From Paenibacillus graminis (GTDB taxonomy: Bacteria > Bacillota > Bacilli > Paenibacillales > Paenibacillaceae): a stretch of DNA of 64,000 bases. The notes beneath the pieces were generated by a model. It had not been told where the DNA came from and searched no databases. It saw nothing but the letters and a program-made list of their open reading frames with translations. The translations under genes were made by a program, and so were the position numbers. Of the stretch, positions 53,391-60,990 are shown piece after piece; the stretch's first letter is position 1; each line of letters opens with the position of its first letter. The stretch is taken from assembly GCF_000758705.1 (NCBI RefSeq), contig NZ_CP009287.1, positions 5,146,001 through 5,210,000 on the forward strand, read 5' to 3'.

Positions 53391-55133
53391 TTATTTTTCA
53401 CTTTCAGAAAAATAGTTTACCATTTTGATTAATACTTCTTCATCAATCTTTGATTTAAATTTATTAATTACCTCTTTCGTGAAAAATTCACCAACTGATT
53501 CTTGCTTTTTCTTTTTTAATTCAATTTCCGTGTATAAGTCAATTAAAATCGGAATTGCTTTATTGGCTGTCATTCTAGATGGTAGCAATCTTGTTATATC
53601 CATGAGCTGTTTAGTTGATAAAAAATATTCATGGTTAGAACTAACATTACTTTTCGATTGCTTCTCAACTTTTTTAATATCATTAAATTTAAAATCAAAC
53701 TGCTCCTGATCAACTACTTCTCCAGTTTTTTCTATTTTTTTATCACTTACAATATTCTTTTGTTTTGGGACCTTAGCAGAATTCTTTGTGATACTCTTAA
53801 TATAGATGCATTGTCCTTCGTCAGAAATTAATTTATAAGTAGATACATTAATGCTATCAGTAAATGTTTTATTTGATTTTTTTTCTTTTAATTCGACTTT
53901 TTCGAATGGACCGAATTTAAAAGTTTCTCCTATTGATACTTGTAATAGTTCTTTTTTTATTCTTTCATTTTCTCTTGAACTCCAAAAGTTAACCGTAGAT
54001 TCTTCATTAACCACAGCACCTTGCCCATTTATCAACTTTTGTATGTAGGCAAAGTCCTGCAAACCGCCCCATTCATTAATAATCCAATCTGATCCATGAA
54101 TCGCACCGAGTAATCCACCGACCATAGAAGCATTAGTATCAGTATCCGCATTTCTCATAAATGCGGTTTCTATTAAACCATTTAATGGATTAGTTGCATA
54201 TTTTGAAGCCATATACAATGATACTAAAGTAGCAACTGTACCTGCACCACGAATGCGCTTATCAAAGCAATTTAACATAAGGAGCGTTTCCTGAGTATTG
54301 TCCATCATCCCCGACTTTAAGGCCTTATGAATTATTCTTAAACCATCTATCAATTCATTAGTTGTTTGTGCCCAAACATCAAGATATTTGTATTTAGTCG
54401 CAAATTGCGCTGCTTCAAACCATTCGTCCATTTTATTTAATTTAGGAAATTCACTCCATGCTTTCACATTATCAATAAGGTATGATATAACTTCACCATA
54501 TTTTAGTGAATCGCTTTTATGACTCAAATAATGGACAGCATACGCATAAAGAATTGCACTTAATAATGCACGTGGATGACCATGCGTAGAAATCCCATTT
54601 TTAATAACGTCTTGAGAAATGCGAATTAAGTTATCGTGAGAAAGAAAAGCGTGAGGGAGTATTCTCATGGTAACGCCGTTACCACCAGCATTAAAATAGC
54701 TAATAACTTCTTCATCCTTCAGCTTATCTAATTTCCAGGGGACAATACCATTACTTAGCTTTTCAGCAGCTCGTTTTGTTGCGCCGCCACCTCCACGTTC
54801 ATAAAGCAACCAGGCTGGTAATTCTACTTTAGTAAAGTGTCTAGACCAGTTGTCTCCATAGCGTAAGCTTCTCGCAGTTGCAATAAGCAACTGACCATCG
54901 TCGCTGTAAGAACCAGCTTGAATACTTTCTTCGTAAGGTTGGTATCTCCCTCCGCTTTTTCTTTTCCATTCCTTCAAGATGTGCGATGGTTGAAGATTCC
55001 CTCCACCTATTCGATTACTACGATCTTCTTGTGGCCATCCTAAAGAATCTCCCACAACCGCTCCAATAAACGAGCCATAATATTTATCATAAATAACAGA
55101 ATCTAAATTACTCATGGTATCCCTCACTTTCAT
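53391..55133 (-). CDS. ADP-ribosylglycohydrolase with C-terminal extension
   Basis: 580 residues. The DraG/ARH fold has GSFIGAVVGDSLGWPQED and SYSDDGQLLIATARSLRYGD (first metal-binding acidic cluster), and near residue 325 MRNADTDTNASMVGGLLGAI (the DxDT metal site). The catalytic half ends near 385; a further 190 residues, Lys/Glu-rich and ending in a helical region, are not part of the usual enzyme. It overlaps the darT-like gene by ATGA; MSNLDS (55115) is an alternative start with GTGAGGG. It most plausibly removes ADP-ribose placed by the DarT-like protein, acting as antitoxin. That role is inferred. Confidence 0.8.
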   Translation of the reverse strand: MKVRDTMSNLDSVIYDKYYGSFIGAVVGDSLGWPQEDRSNRIGGGNLQPSHILKEWKRKSGGRYQPYEESIQAGSYSDDGQLLIATARSLRYGDNWSRHFTKVELPAWLLYERGGGGATKRAAEKLSNGIVPWKLDKLKDEEVISYFNAGGNGVTMRILPHAFLSHDNLIRISQDVIKNGISTHGHPRALLSAILYAYAVHYLSHKSDSLKYGEVISYLIDNVKAWSEFPKLNKMDEWFEAAQFATKYKYLDVWAQTTNELIDGLRIIHKALKSGMMDNTQETLLMLNCFDKRIRGAGTVATLVSLYMASKYATNPLNGLIETAFMRNADTDTNASMVGGLLGAIHGSDWIINEWGGLQDFAYIQKLINGQGAVVNEESTVNFWSSRENERIKKELLQVSIGETFKFGPFEKVELKEKKSNKTFTDSINVSTYKLISDEGQCIYIKSITKNSAKVPKQKNIVSDKKIEKTGEVVDQEQFDFKFNDIKKVEKQSKSNVSSNHEYFLSTKQLMDITRLLPSRMTANKAIPILIDLYTEIELKKKKQESVGEFFTKEVINKFKSKIDEEVLIKMVNYFSESEK

Positions 55134-55807
55134 AAAGGCTTTTCCGATACTCTTATCCCTTGCCTTGCCATATTACTCCATTGATTAGAAAATAAATCCG
55201 GTGCTACAACGATGGGAATATCCCACCCCTGACGTTCAACATTAATACGAGCTCTTTCTTCCAATGCTTGTTTTTCATTAGGTACGACAACCCCAATGAT
55301 ATCACTTCGCCGCACATTTTTGTATATTAGAACCTCAGCTTGCCCATCGGTAGGGCAACACGAGAGCATCCTAGAATTTCTCGGATATTTATAATATGGA
55401 CTGTTTCGTGCAAATAGCTTTGAAAATCCGGCTTCATCTTTCTCTATAAGAGCTCCACTTTGAGTGGCAGCATTAACCTGACAAAAGTGTGTGGTTTCAT
55501 CCAAAATGAGATTGGGATTAATAAGTAGTATAACCCATTCTCTAAAAAACTTATCTTTATCTCGTTCAATAAGTTTTTTCAAGAACCAAGAATTTGGATA
55601 TTCGATTGAACAACAAACGAAATCTTCTCTGCCATCAAATCGAAATTCATCATTCTTGTTAAGCAGTTCTTCCTCATTATCAAAAAATTTATTTGCTCTA
55701 ATGCCAATTTCATTGGACATTATATGAAGGAATGACTTTGATTTGGTAAAATGACATAACCTTGTGATTCCTTTTTCTTGAATTAATTTTTGAAAAGAAG
55801 TTGTCAT
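55130..55807 (-). CDS. darT: DarT-like DNA ADP-ribosyltransferase (DUF4433)
   Basis: 225 residues. ITRLCHFTKSKSFLHIM carries the conserved HFT near the NAD site. The middle has YYKYPRNSRMLSC and the catalytic Glu motif GQAEVLIYKNV, as in DarT enzymes that modify thymidine in single-stranded DNA. DarT normally pairs with the macrodomain antitoxin DarG. Here no DarG is present; an ADP-ribosylglycohydrolase follows by ATGA overlap and an SF1 helicase precedes by the same kind of overlap. Confidence 0.82.
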   Translation of the reverse strand: MTTSFQKLIQEKGITRLCHFTKSKSFLHIMSNEIGIRANKFFDNEEELLNKNDEFRFDGREDFVCCSIEYPNSWFLKKLIERDKDKFFREWVILLINPNLILDETTHFCQVNAATQSGALIEKDEAGFSKLFARNSPYYKYPRNSRMLSCCPTDGQAEVLIYKNVRRSDIIGVVVPNEKQALEERARINVERQGWDIPIVVAPDLFSNQWSNMARQGIRVSEKPL

Positions 55808-57225
55808 ATTGTAAACTCCTGATATAAGTCATTTTCATTTGTTGGTAACAATTCCGTAAGTTCTCCTGTGTATGAAATGATGAGACCTCTTCGCGCCCTT
55901 GTTACTGCTACATATATTAACTTTACTTCTTCCGACATTGCCTCTTCTTCATCTTCCAAAGCAATGATTCGTTCAGAATCTGGAAGCTTCTCTTTTGTAA
56001 AATACGGCAAAATAACAGTATCAAATTCTAGACCTTTTGCTGAGTGATATGTCCCAACAGAGATACCAGAGGTTAAACTAAAACCATTCATATCTCCATG
56101 AAGAACTTGATAATTCGCTCTAGCGATTCTCAAAAAGGCAACAATATTATCAACATCTTTTCGACTCCGAACTAATATACCAACAGTCTGCGTGGCAAAC
56201 TCCTTTTTCGCTCTTTCAATGTGATACAAGATCTCTTTCTTCTCATCAGTAAACTTAATTACTGCCGGAAGAACACCTTCAGCTTTAGGTGATGATGGCT
56301 CAACCATATCAGCAACGCCCTGAAAATATTTCGACTTAGAAATCGCCAGCCCAAGAGCTGCAATTTCTTTAGTATTACGGTAATTTTGTTCAAAATACCA
56401 AATATCTTTTATTTTAAAACCTGCATTTCGCCAGGAGATCCTTCCACCATAAATCTGCTGTGCTACATCCCCAAAAAAGATAATGCTCCCGTCCGAAGGT
56501 ATCGCTTTCGTTAAAGAACGCAACATTGTTGGAGAGAAATCTTGACCTTCATCTATAACTATATGTTTATAGTAACGATTTGAGGTATCTTGCTCTAGCT
56601 CATCTTCAACATATGAAGCTAAATCTTCAAGGTCATATTTATATCCTTTCTTAGATCTTAATTCCATATAGTGTTCAAGAACTGCCCAAAAGTATTTTCT
56701 GTTATTTCGTAGTATTCTAGTTCCACTTCTACCAACTCTTTCAACTTCTTCATATTCATTCAGAGTTCTAATCCCCATCTTTTGTATCCAATTAATTTCC
56801 TCAATAAAGACATTAACGTCACGTTGAAATGTTGTGATTGAAGGGTCACTACTTTTTAATTCAGAAAGAGCTTTTTTAATTAGGTCTGTTTTAGTAAACC
56901 TATGCCTATCATAAGCAGGTGCTATTACATTGAACCCCATAAGATTTCTACTATTTAAGTAACCAATTGCAAACTTGTGGTAGTTTCTAACATCTACTTT
57001 CTTTAATTCATTATCAGAAATAGATTTAAAATAAGCGACAAGCGCCTTATTAAAAGTAACTAATAAAACCCTTTCATTTTTACTACATAGCTCTGCTAAG
57101 AAAGCAGCTCTCTTTATTGCCATTAATGTTTTACCGCCGCCTGCAGTTCCTAAAACCACAGTATGACCGCCCACGGGAAGAGCAAGAACTTCTCTTTGTT
57201 TACCATCTGCTGGAGGAAGCGCCAT
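55804..57225 (-). CDS. SF1 helicase (UvrD/Rep-like) coupled to darT
   Basis: 473 residues. Motifs in order: VVLGTAGGGKTLMAIKRAAF (Walker A), VLLVTFNKALVAYF (Ia), HIVIDEGQDFSPTMLRSL (II), IIFFGDVAQQIYGGR (III), FEQNYRNTKEIAAL (IV), GTYHSAKGLEFDTVILPYF (V) and IYVAVTRARRGLIISY (VI). It is shorter than UvrD and lacks large insertions. Helicases can expose single-stranded DNA, which is the substrate of DarT, so a functional link is plausible but inferred. It starts the operon; the divergent Xre gene lies 290 bases away. Confidence 0.85.
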   Translation of the reverse strand: MALPPADGKQREVLALPVGGHTVVLGTAGGGKTLMAIKRAAFLAELCSKNERVLLVTFNKALVAYFKSISDNELKKVDVRNYHKFAIGYLNSRNLMGFNVIAPAYDRHRFTKTDLIKKALSELKSSDPSITTFQRDVNVFIEEINWIQKMGIRTLNEYEEVERVGRSGTRILRNNRKYFWAVLEHYMELRSKKGYKYDLEDLASYVEDELEQDTSNRYYKHIVIDEGQDFSPTMLRSLTKAIPSDGSIIFFGDVAQQIYGGRISWRNAGFKIKDIWYFEQNYRNTKEIAALGLAISKSKYFQGVADMVEPSSPKAEGVLPAVIKFTDEKKEILYHIERAKKEFATQTVGILVRSRKDVDNIVAFLRIARANYQVLHGDMNGFSLTSGISVGTYHSAKGLEFDTVILPYFTKEKLPDSERIIALEDEEEAMSEEVKLIYVAVTRARRGLIISYTGELTELLPTNENDLYQEFTI

Positions 57226-57435
57226 GATTTACACCCCTTACGTTTTAATATTCTATTATATCTGAATTGAAAACCACAATTCGTATGTTAATCAAAGGTG
57301 TCAATAGCATGGCTCCAATTGGTAAAACTTTCTTTATTAAGATAGCATTTTTTTATAAATACGTCAATATCAGCAACAATAAATTTAGATGTTTCTGTCA
57401 GCAACATTTTTCTATCTTACGACATGTTTGCTACG

Positions 57436-57463
57436 TTGACATTCCTCTAAAGGTGGTTAATAT
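57436..57463 (+). promoter_or_regulatory. Promoter of the Xre-ImmA pair
   Basis: TTGACA (57436-57441) and TAATAT (57458-57463) are 16 bp apart, close to the consensus. It is the only strong promoter signal I see in the 57226-57515 divergent interval, which otherwise must hold the helicase promoter on the other strand. Confidence 0.6.
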
Positions 57464-57471
57464 TAATTAAA

Positions 57472-57502
57472 AGGATATTTCTTTCAATATCCTCAGTTTT
57501 TT
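57472..57502 (+). terminator. Terminator-like hairpin in the Xre leader
   Basis: AGGATATT pairs with AATATCCT around a six-base loop and is followed after four bases by TTTTTT. It lies between the promoter and the ribosome binding site, so it may attenuate expression. Confidence 0.45.
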
Positions 57503-57515
57503 AGGGGGAATATCT

Positions 57516-57863
57516 TTGGAAAACAATGTGTATACAGAAACTGGAAAGCGTATACGTGAAGCTCGGGAACGCAAAAGTTTGACTCAGCAAGAATTAGGTG
57601 ATCTTGTTGGACTCAAGAGAACATCCATAACCAACATAGAAAGTGGTCGTCAAAAATTCATGTTTCATATGATATATGAATTCTCAACAGCATTGGGGGT
57701 ACCTCTCCAAGAATTAATTCCAGAAAAATCTGATCTTATTTCAAACGAATCACTTTTGCCTAAATTTAAAAATTTAGATAAAGATGCTGCTGACTTTTTA
57801 GATTCTATTCTGACTAAATCGAAACAAAAATTAGAACTTGGTGATGATAGTTATGAGAAATGA
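57516..57863 (+). CDS. Xre-family regulator
   Basis: 115 residues from TTG with AGGGGGA upstream. A Cro/C1 helix-turn-helix (residues 10-65) is seen with LTQQELGDLVGLKRTSITNI. The C-terminus is short and Lys/Asp-rich. It overlaps the start of an ImmA/IrrE-like protease gene, the layout of ImmR/ImmA in ICEBs1 and phages, where the protease cleaves the repressor upon DNA damage. It may control the element or the nearby defence operon. Confidence 0.85.
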   Translation: MENNVYTETGKRIREARERKSLTQQELGDLVGLKRTSITNIESGRQKFMFHMIYEFSTALGVPLQELIPEKSDLISNESLLPKFKNLDKDAADFLDSILTKSKQKLELGDDSYEK

Positions 57864-58389
57864 AGAAATTGAAGCTTTAGCAAATAACTTAATAAAAAAA
57901 CTCAACATAAACAAATTACCTATTCCAGTAGAAGTAATACCGAAACACTTAAATATTGAATTACAATACGAATCTTTTGATGGACAAATTGATGGCTTAC
58001 TTTACCGCGATGAGGATAGTGAGCAATACGTCATTGGAGTTAATTCTAAACATCTTCCAAATCGTAGGCGTTTTACAATAGCTCATGAAATTGGACATTT
58101 CTTATTGCATCATGGTGAGTCGATTTATGTTGATGGAGGTAGTTTTCAAGTTAATTTTCGTGATTCAGAATCATCAAAAGGAGCTAATATTGAGGAAATT
58201 GAAGCTAATTTATTTGCTGCCGCCTTACTCATGCCTGAAGAATTAGTTAAAGAAACAGTTATGAAACGTTTAAAAAATGGAATTGACTTTCTTCATGAAT
58301 CAGAGGAACTTGATAAAATAGCTAATGACTTCAAGGTAAGTGTTCAAGCATTATGCATTCGTTTAGGAAGGCTAGGATATACATTTTAA
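57853..58389 (+). CDS. ImmA/IrrE-family metallopeptidase
   Basis: 178 residues. The zinc motif is FTIAHEIGHFLLHHGES (HExxH), and the third ligand Glu lies in IEEIEANLFAAALLMPEELV. The fold fits IrrE/ImmA proteases (DUF955). It starts inside the Xre gene, so the pair is coupled and likely forms a repressor/anti-repressor unit. ATG at 57853 chosen; longer frame from 57838 has no better site. Confidence 0.88.
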   Translation: MRNEEIEALANNLIKKLNINKLPIPVEVIPKHLNIELQYESFDGQIDGLLYRDEDSEQYVIGVNSKHLPNRRRFTIAHEIGHFLLHHGESIYVDGGSFQVNFRDSESSKGANIEEIEANLFAAALLMPEELVKETVMKRLKNGIDFLHESEELDKIANDFKVSVQALCIRLGRLGYTF

Positions 58390-58654
58390 TAAGAGAAGGA
58401 CTGAACTCTTTGGATCAACCCTCTATTTAAAGACTTGCTCTGTTACTATTTTGTAAGTACTATTCTTTCAGATGCGCAACCTGTTTTGAATAATTGTAAA
58501 GCATCGTAGTTCGACAAAATAAGATTCAGAACTAGTTTTAAAAAGGCCCACTGAAAATTTCACCCTAGATAATCTGTTTATACTATGAAATACGCATATT
58601 TCAGTAGTTTCCTAGACAAATGCAACTAGTATATCTCACTATTGATTATCTCGA

Positions 58655-58690
58655 AACAGCGCATAATTTAATCTTATGTGCTGTTTTTTT
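58655..58690 (+). terminator. Terminator 266 bases after the ImmA-like gene
   Basis: AACAGCGCATAA pairs with TTATGTGCTGTT (one G-T pair), loop of seven bases, and T-run at the end. The 58390-58654 interval before it holds no gene that I can see. Confidence 0.7.
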
Positions 58691-58720
58691 GGCGTTATAT
58701 GGACTATTTTCACATACTCT

Positions 58721-58942
58721 CTAAATACCAAATTGCCAGCAATCATTTGGATTTCTCTGGCACCAATTCACTAAAGGACAAGAACTTATATCCTTTGCCG
58801 TAATATTTGCGTTAACACGACCAAATACAATAAGCACTGGCCGCTTCCGATTCTGTACGGTGCCAACTCGGCCAAGATCAAAACCTGCATATGCCGATAA
58901 ATCGCTGAGATGTATTGTCCGTGTGATTCCGCTACACCTTGG
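58721..58942 (-). pseudogene. Open remnant without start codon, family not recognised
   Basis: On the minus strand 73 codons are open between two stops, without a usable start. Segments such as LSDLSAYAGFDLGRVGTVQ and VLIVFGRVNANITAKDIS look like real protein rather than random translation. I read it as the C-terminal remnant of a gene whose upstream part is lost. Neither family nor function is known. Confidence 0.3.
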
Positions 58943-59110
58943 TCATTCCGCCTGCCATTCTTAGTTTACCTTATACCCTCCTGTATAGGGTGCTATTGCA
59001 ACTATTTGCCCGATTCCTTGATACATATGGAGGTTATTGAAACTAATTTCATTTAGACAATATCCGGTACCTTTTCCGGGAAAGGAGACAAATAAACACT
59101 CCCAGAAGCC

Positions 59111-59142
59111 AAAAACCGTCAAGGGTTTCCCTGACGGTTTTT
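59111..59142. terminator. Terminator downstream of the SDR gene
   Basis: AAAAACCGTCA pairs with TGACGGTTTTT, with an inner GGG/CCC, giving U-runs on both strands. On the minus strand it follows the ancestral SDR stop (59181) by about 40 bases. Confidence 0.8.
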
Positions 59143-59213
59143 CCAGTATCCGGGCGCTGCTCCAGATCCTCTAACTGTTCTTAAAGTCTGCTTCCACCGG
59201 TAGCATCAATGAA

Positions 59214-59963
59214 CTACCCCGTGATCCATCGCGCTTCCTCAGAGGATAGAAATACAACGATATCTGCAACGTCCTCAGTGGCACCAATTCTTCCAAAAGC
59301 AGACATTGAAGCTGCTTCAGCGTAAACTGCCGGGTCAGCGAGCCAATCCTTGTTCATATCCGTAGCCGTAACTCCCGGCCTTACTGCATTAACTGTAATA
59401 CCTTTTGCTGCAAAAAGGGGAGCCAAGGCCAAGGTAAGTGTCTCAATAGCTCCTTTGGAAGCCGCATAAATAGAACGCGTTGGACCAGCCACTCGAGTAA
59501 AGCCCGTTGAAAGGTTAATGATCCGCCCATCATTCCGTATAAACGGGCTGGCTGCTTGAATAAGAAAGTAAGGAGCTTTAAGGTTAACATTAATGACATC
59601 TTCAAACGTTTCTACCGACGTTTCTTCGAAAGGAATGTCCGGTGCAATCCCTGCGTTATTGATCAGGATGTCCAATTGCACAGAACCCATCTCTGAACGG
59701 ACAGCCTCTTCAAAAGCGGACCAAAGCATGTTAACACCGGCAATACCCGTGTTTAATTCTGCTTCCAGAGCTACCGACTTTGTGCCCAGCGCCTTAAGTT
59801 CTTCAACAACCTTCAAAGCCGCATCTCTATTCGTTGCGTAATGAACGCCTATAAATTCCGCTCCGCCTGCAGCTAATTTTTTAGCTATTTCAGCCCCCAT
59901 CCCGCGGCTTGCTCCTGTAATCAAAGCAACCTTACCACTGAATCTTCCTTCATTCGTCGACAT
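59214..59963 (-). CDS. Short-chain dehydrogenase/reductase with premature amber stop
   Basis: 249 residues. The classical SDR pattern is complete: KVALITGASRGMGAEIAKKL (TGxxxGxG cofactor loop), ILINNAGIAPDIPF (NNAG), and ATRSIYAASKGAIETL-type YxxxK (SIYAASKGAIE). The start at MSTNEG has AAAGGAG upstream. The frame ends with TAG after RWITG, exactly where SDRs normally continue with Q; ten further sense codons (FIDATGGSRL) and TAA at 59181 follow. So a CAG to TAG change has removed the last 11 residues. It is divergent from the TetR gene and is probably its target. Confidence 0.85.
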   Translation of the reverse strand: MSTNEGRFSGKVALITGASRGMGAEIAKKLAAGGAEFIGVHYATNRDAALKVVEELKALGTKSVALEAELNTGIAGVNMLWSAFEEAVRSEMGSVQLDILINNAGIAPDIPFEETSVETFEDVINVNLKAPYFLIQAASPFIRNDGRIINLSTGFTRVAGPTRSIYAASKGAIETLTLALAPLFAAKGITVNAVRPGVTATDMNKDWLADPAVYAEAASMSAFGRIGATEDVADIVVFLSSEEARWITG

Positions 59964-59990
59964 ATGATCTGCTCCTTTTATCCGTAAAAT

Positions 59991-60010
59991 ATCGTAACGA
60001 CCGTTATGAT
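59991..60010. promoter_or_regulatory. TetR-type operator candidate 1
   Basis: ATCGTAACG and CGTTATGAT form a near-perfect dyad (one mismatch) in the SDR/tetR divergent interval. The same GTTATGAT half occurs again at 60104-60120. Confidence 0.55.
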
Positions 60011-60103
60011 AAATGATATTATCTGATTCGGTGCAGATTGTCAATAACATAACAATCATTATTTTATATGGTGTTTACCTGCCCGATGGATTGGCAGCAT
60101 TCT

Positions 60104-60120
60104 GTAACGTGTGTTATGAT
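60104..60120. promoter_or_regulatory. TetR-type operator candidate 2
   Basis: GTAACGTGTGTTATGAT contains the inverted half-sites TAAC and GTTA spaced by four bases, and the right half equals that of the first candidate. It lies 70 bases before the tetR start. Confidence 0.5.
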
Positions 60121-60189
60121 AAAGAATATAAAATGAACTTGTAGCTGTATGAAATTTGACCTTCACGAAAAAGGCTAGGTGATTAAAAA

Positions 60190-60801
60190 ATGGGACGTAA
60201 CCGCGAATTCGATATAGATCAGGCACTGGACGCAGCACTTTGCGTGTTTTGGAAAAAAGGGTACGAAGGTACGTCGTACACGGACCTGACGCAGGCTACG
60301 GGTGTCGAACGCCCGGCGCTCTATTCCGCGTTTGGCAACAAGGAGTCGTTGTTCCTCCGGGTTCTTGAACGCTATTACGAGCACTACCACGATTTCTTTC
60401 CGGTGGCGCTGGAGCTGCCGACCTCGCGGGAGGTGGTAACACGTATCTTTCGCGGGGCGGCCGAATTGCAAACGCGTTTCCCGGATCACAAGGGGTGTCT
60501 ATATGTCCACGGTGACTTGGCTGGCTCGGATGAATCCGAACCGATTCGACGAGCACTGGTCGATGCACGTGCGGACGGGGAGACTTCCCTGCGTGATCGT
60601 TTCGAACGGGCGAAGCAGGAGGGAGATCTGCCGGAGAATGCGAACTGTACTGCGTTAGCTGCATTCGTGATGGCTGTGCTCCACGGTATGGCTGTTCAAG
60701 CCAAGGCCGGTTTCAGCCGCAACATGCTGGAAGCTGTTGCCGAACAAGCGCTCTCCACCTGGCCTGCCGGCAGTTCTGCACTGTCTGGAAAGTCTTCCTA
60801 A
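60190..60801 (+). CDS. TetR/AcrR-family regulator
   Basis: 203 residues. The N-terminal helix-turn-helix is ALDAALCVFWKKGYEGTSYT followed by DLTQATGVERPALYSAFGNK, the standard TetR DNA-binding domain. The ligand domain resembles that of regulators next to oxidoreductase genes (HKGCLYVHGDLAGSDESEPI). Divergent from the SDR gene, with two operator-like dyads in between. GC-rich compared with the neighbouring defence genes. Its terminator was split by the IS element. Confidence 0.87.
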   Translation: MGRNREFDIDQALDAALCVFWKKGYEGTSYTDLTQATGVERPALYSAFGNKESLFLRVLERYYEHYHDFFPVALELPTSREVVTRIFRGAAELQTRFPDHKGCLYVHGDLAGSDESEPIRRALVDARADGETSLRDRFERAKQEGDLPENANCTALAAFVMAVLHGMAVQAKAGFSRNMLEAVAEQALSTWPAGSSALSGKSS

Positions 60802-60870
60802 GCAAATTCAAAAAGGCTCCCGATAAATGGCAATGTCATTAAGTTAAGGTGCAGGAGCAAATATCCATGT

Positions 60871-60909
60871 AAAAGAGCAGGTTATCGAAAAGATAGCCTG
60901 CTCTTTTTT
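60871..60909 (+). terminator. Hairpin at the left end inside the IS
   Basis: AAAAGAGCAGGTTATC pairs with GATAGCCTGCTCTTTT (one G-T pair) around GAAAA, followed by T. It probably shields the transposase gene from outside transcription and could replace the lost tetR terminator. Confidence 0.7.
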
Positions 60910-60990
60910 GCGTAAAAAGAGCAAAAGAACTTGACAAGCAGTTGGAAATGTGTGGCGAAGCCCTTTGAAAAAACGAGGAGGCGCTCACCC

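Noticed and set aside
55130..55807. Classical DarT-DarG toxin-antitoxin pair
   Set aside because: No macrodomain protein is encoded nearby; the coupled partner has the metal-binding motifs of ADP-ribosylglycohydrolases.
57267..57470. 67-codon frame in the helicase/Xre divergent interval
   Set aside because: It runs through the promoter at 57436-57463, lacks a good ribosome binding site and has no recognisable features.
58390..59110. Right attachment site or integrase remnant
   Set aside because: No copy of the tRNA-Leu 3' sequence and no tyrosine or serine recombinase motif is visible in this interval.
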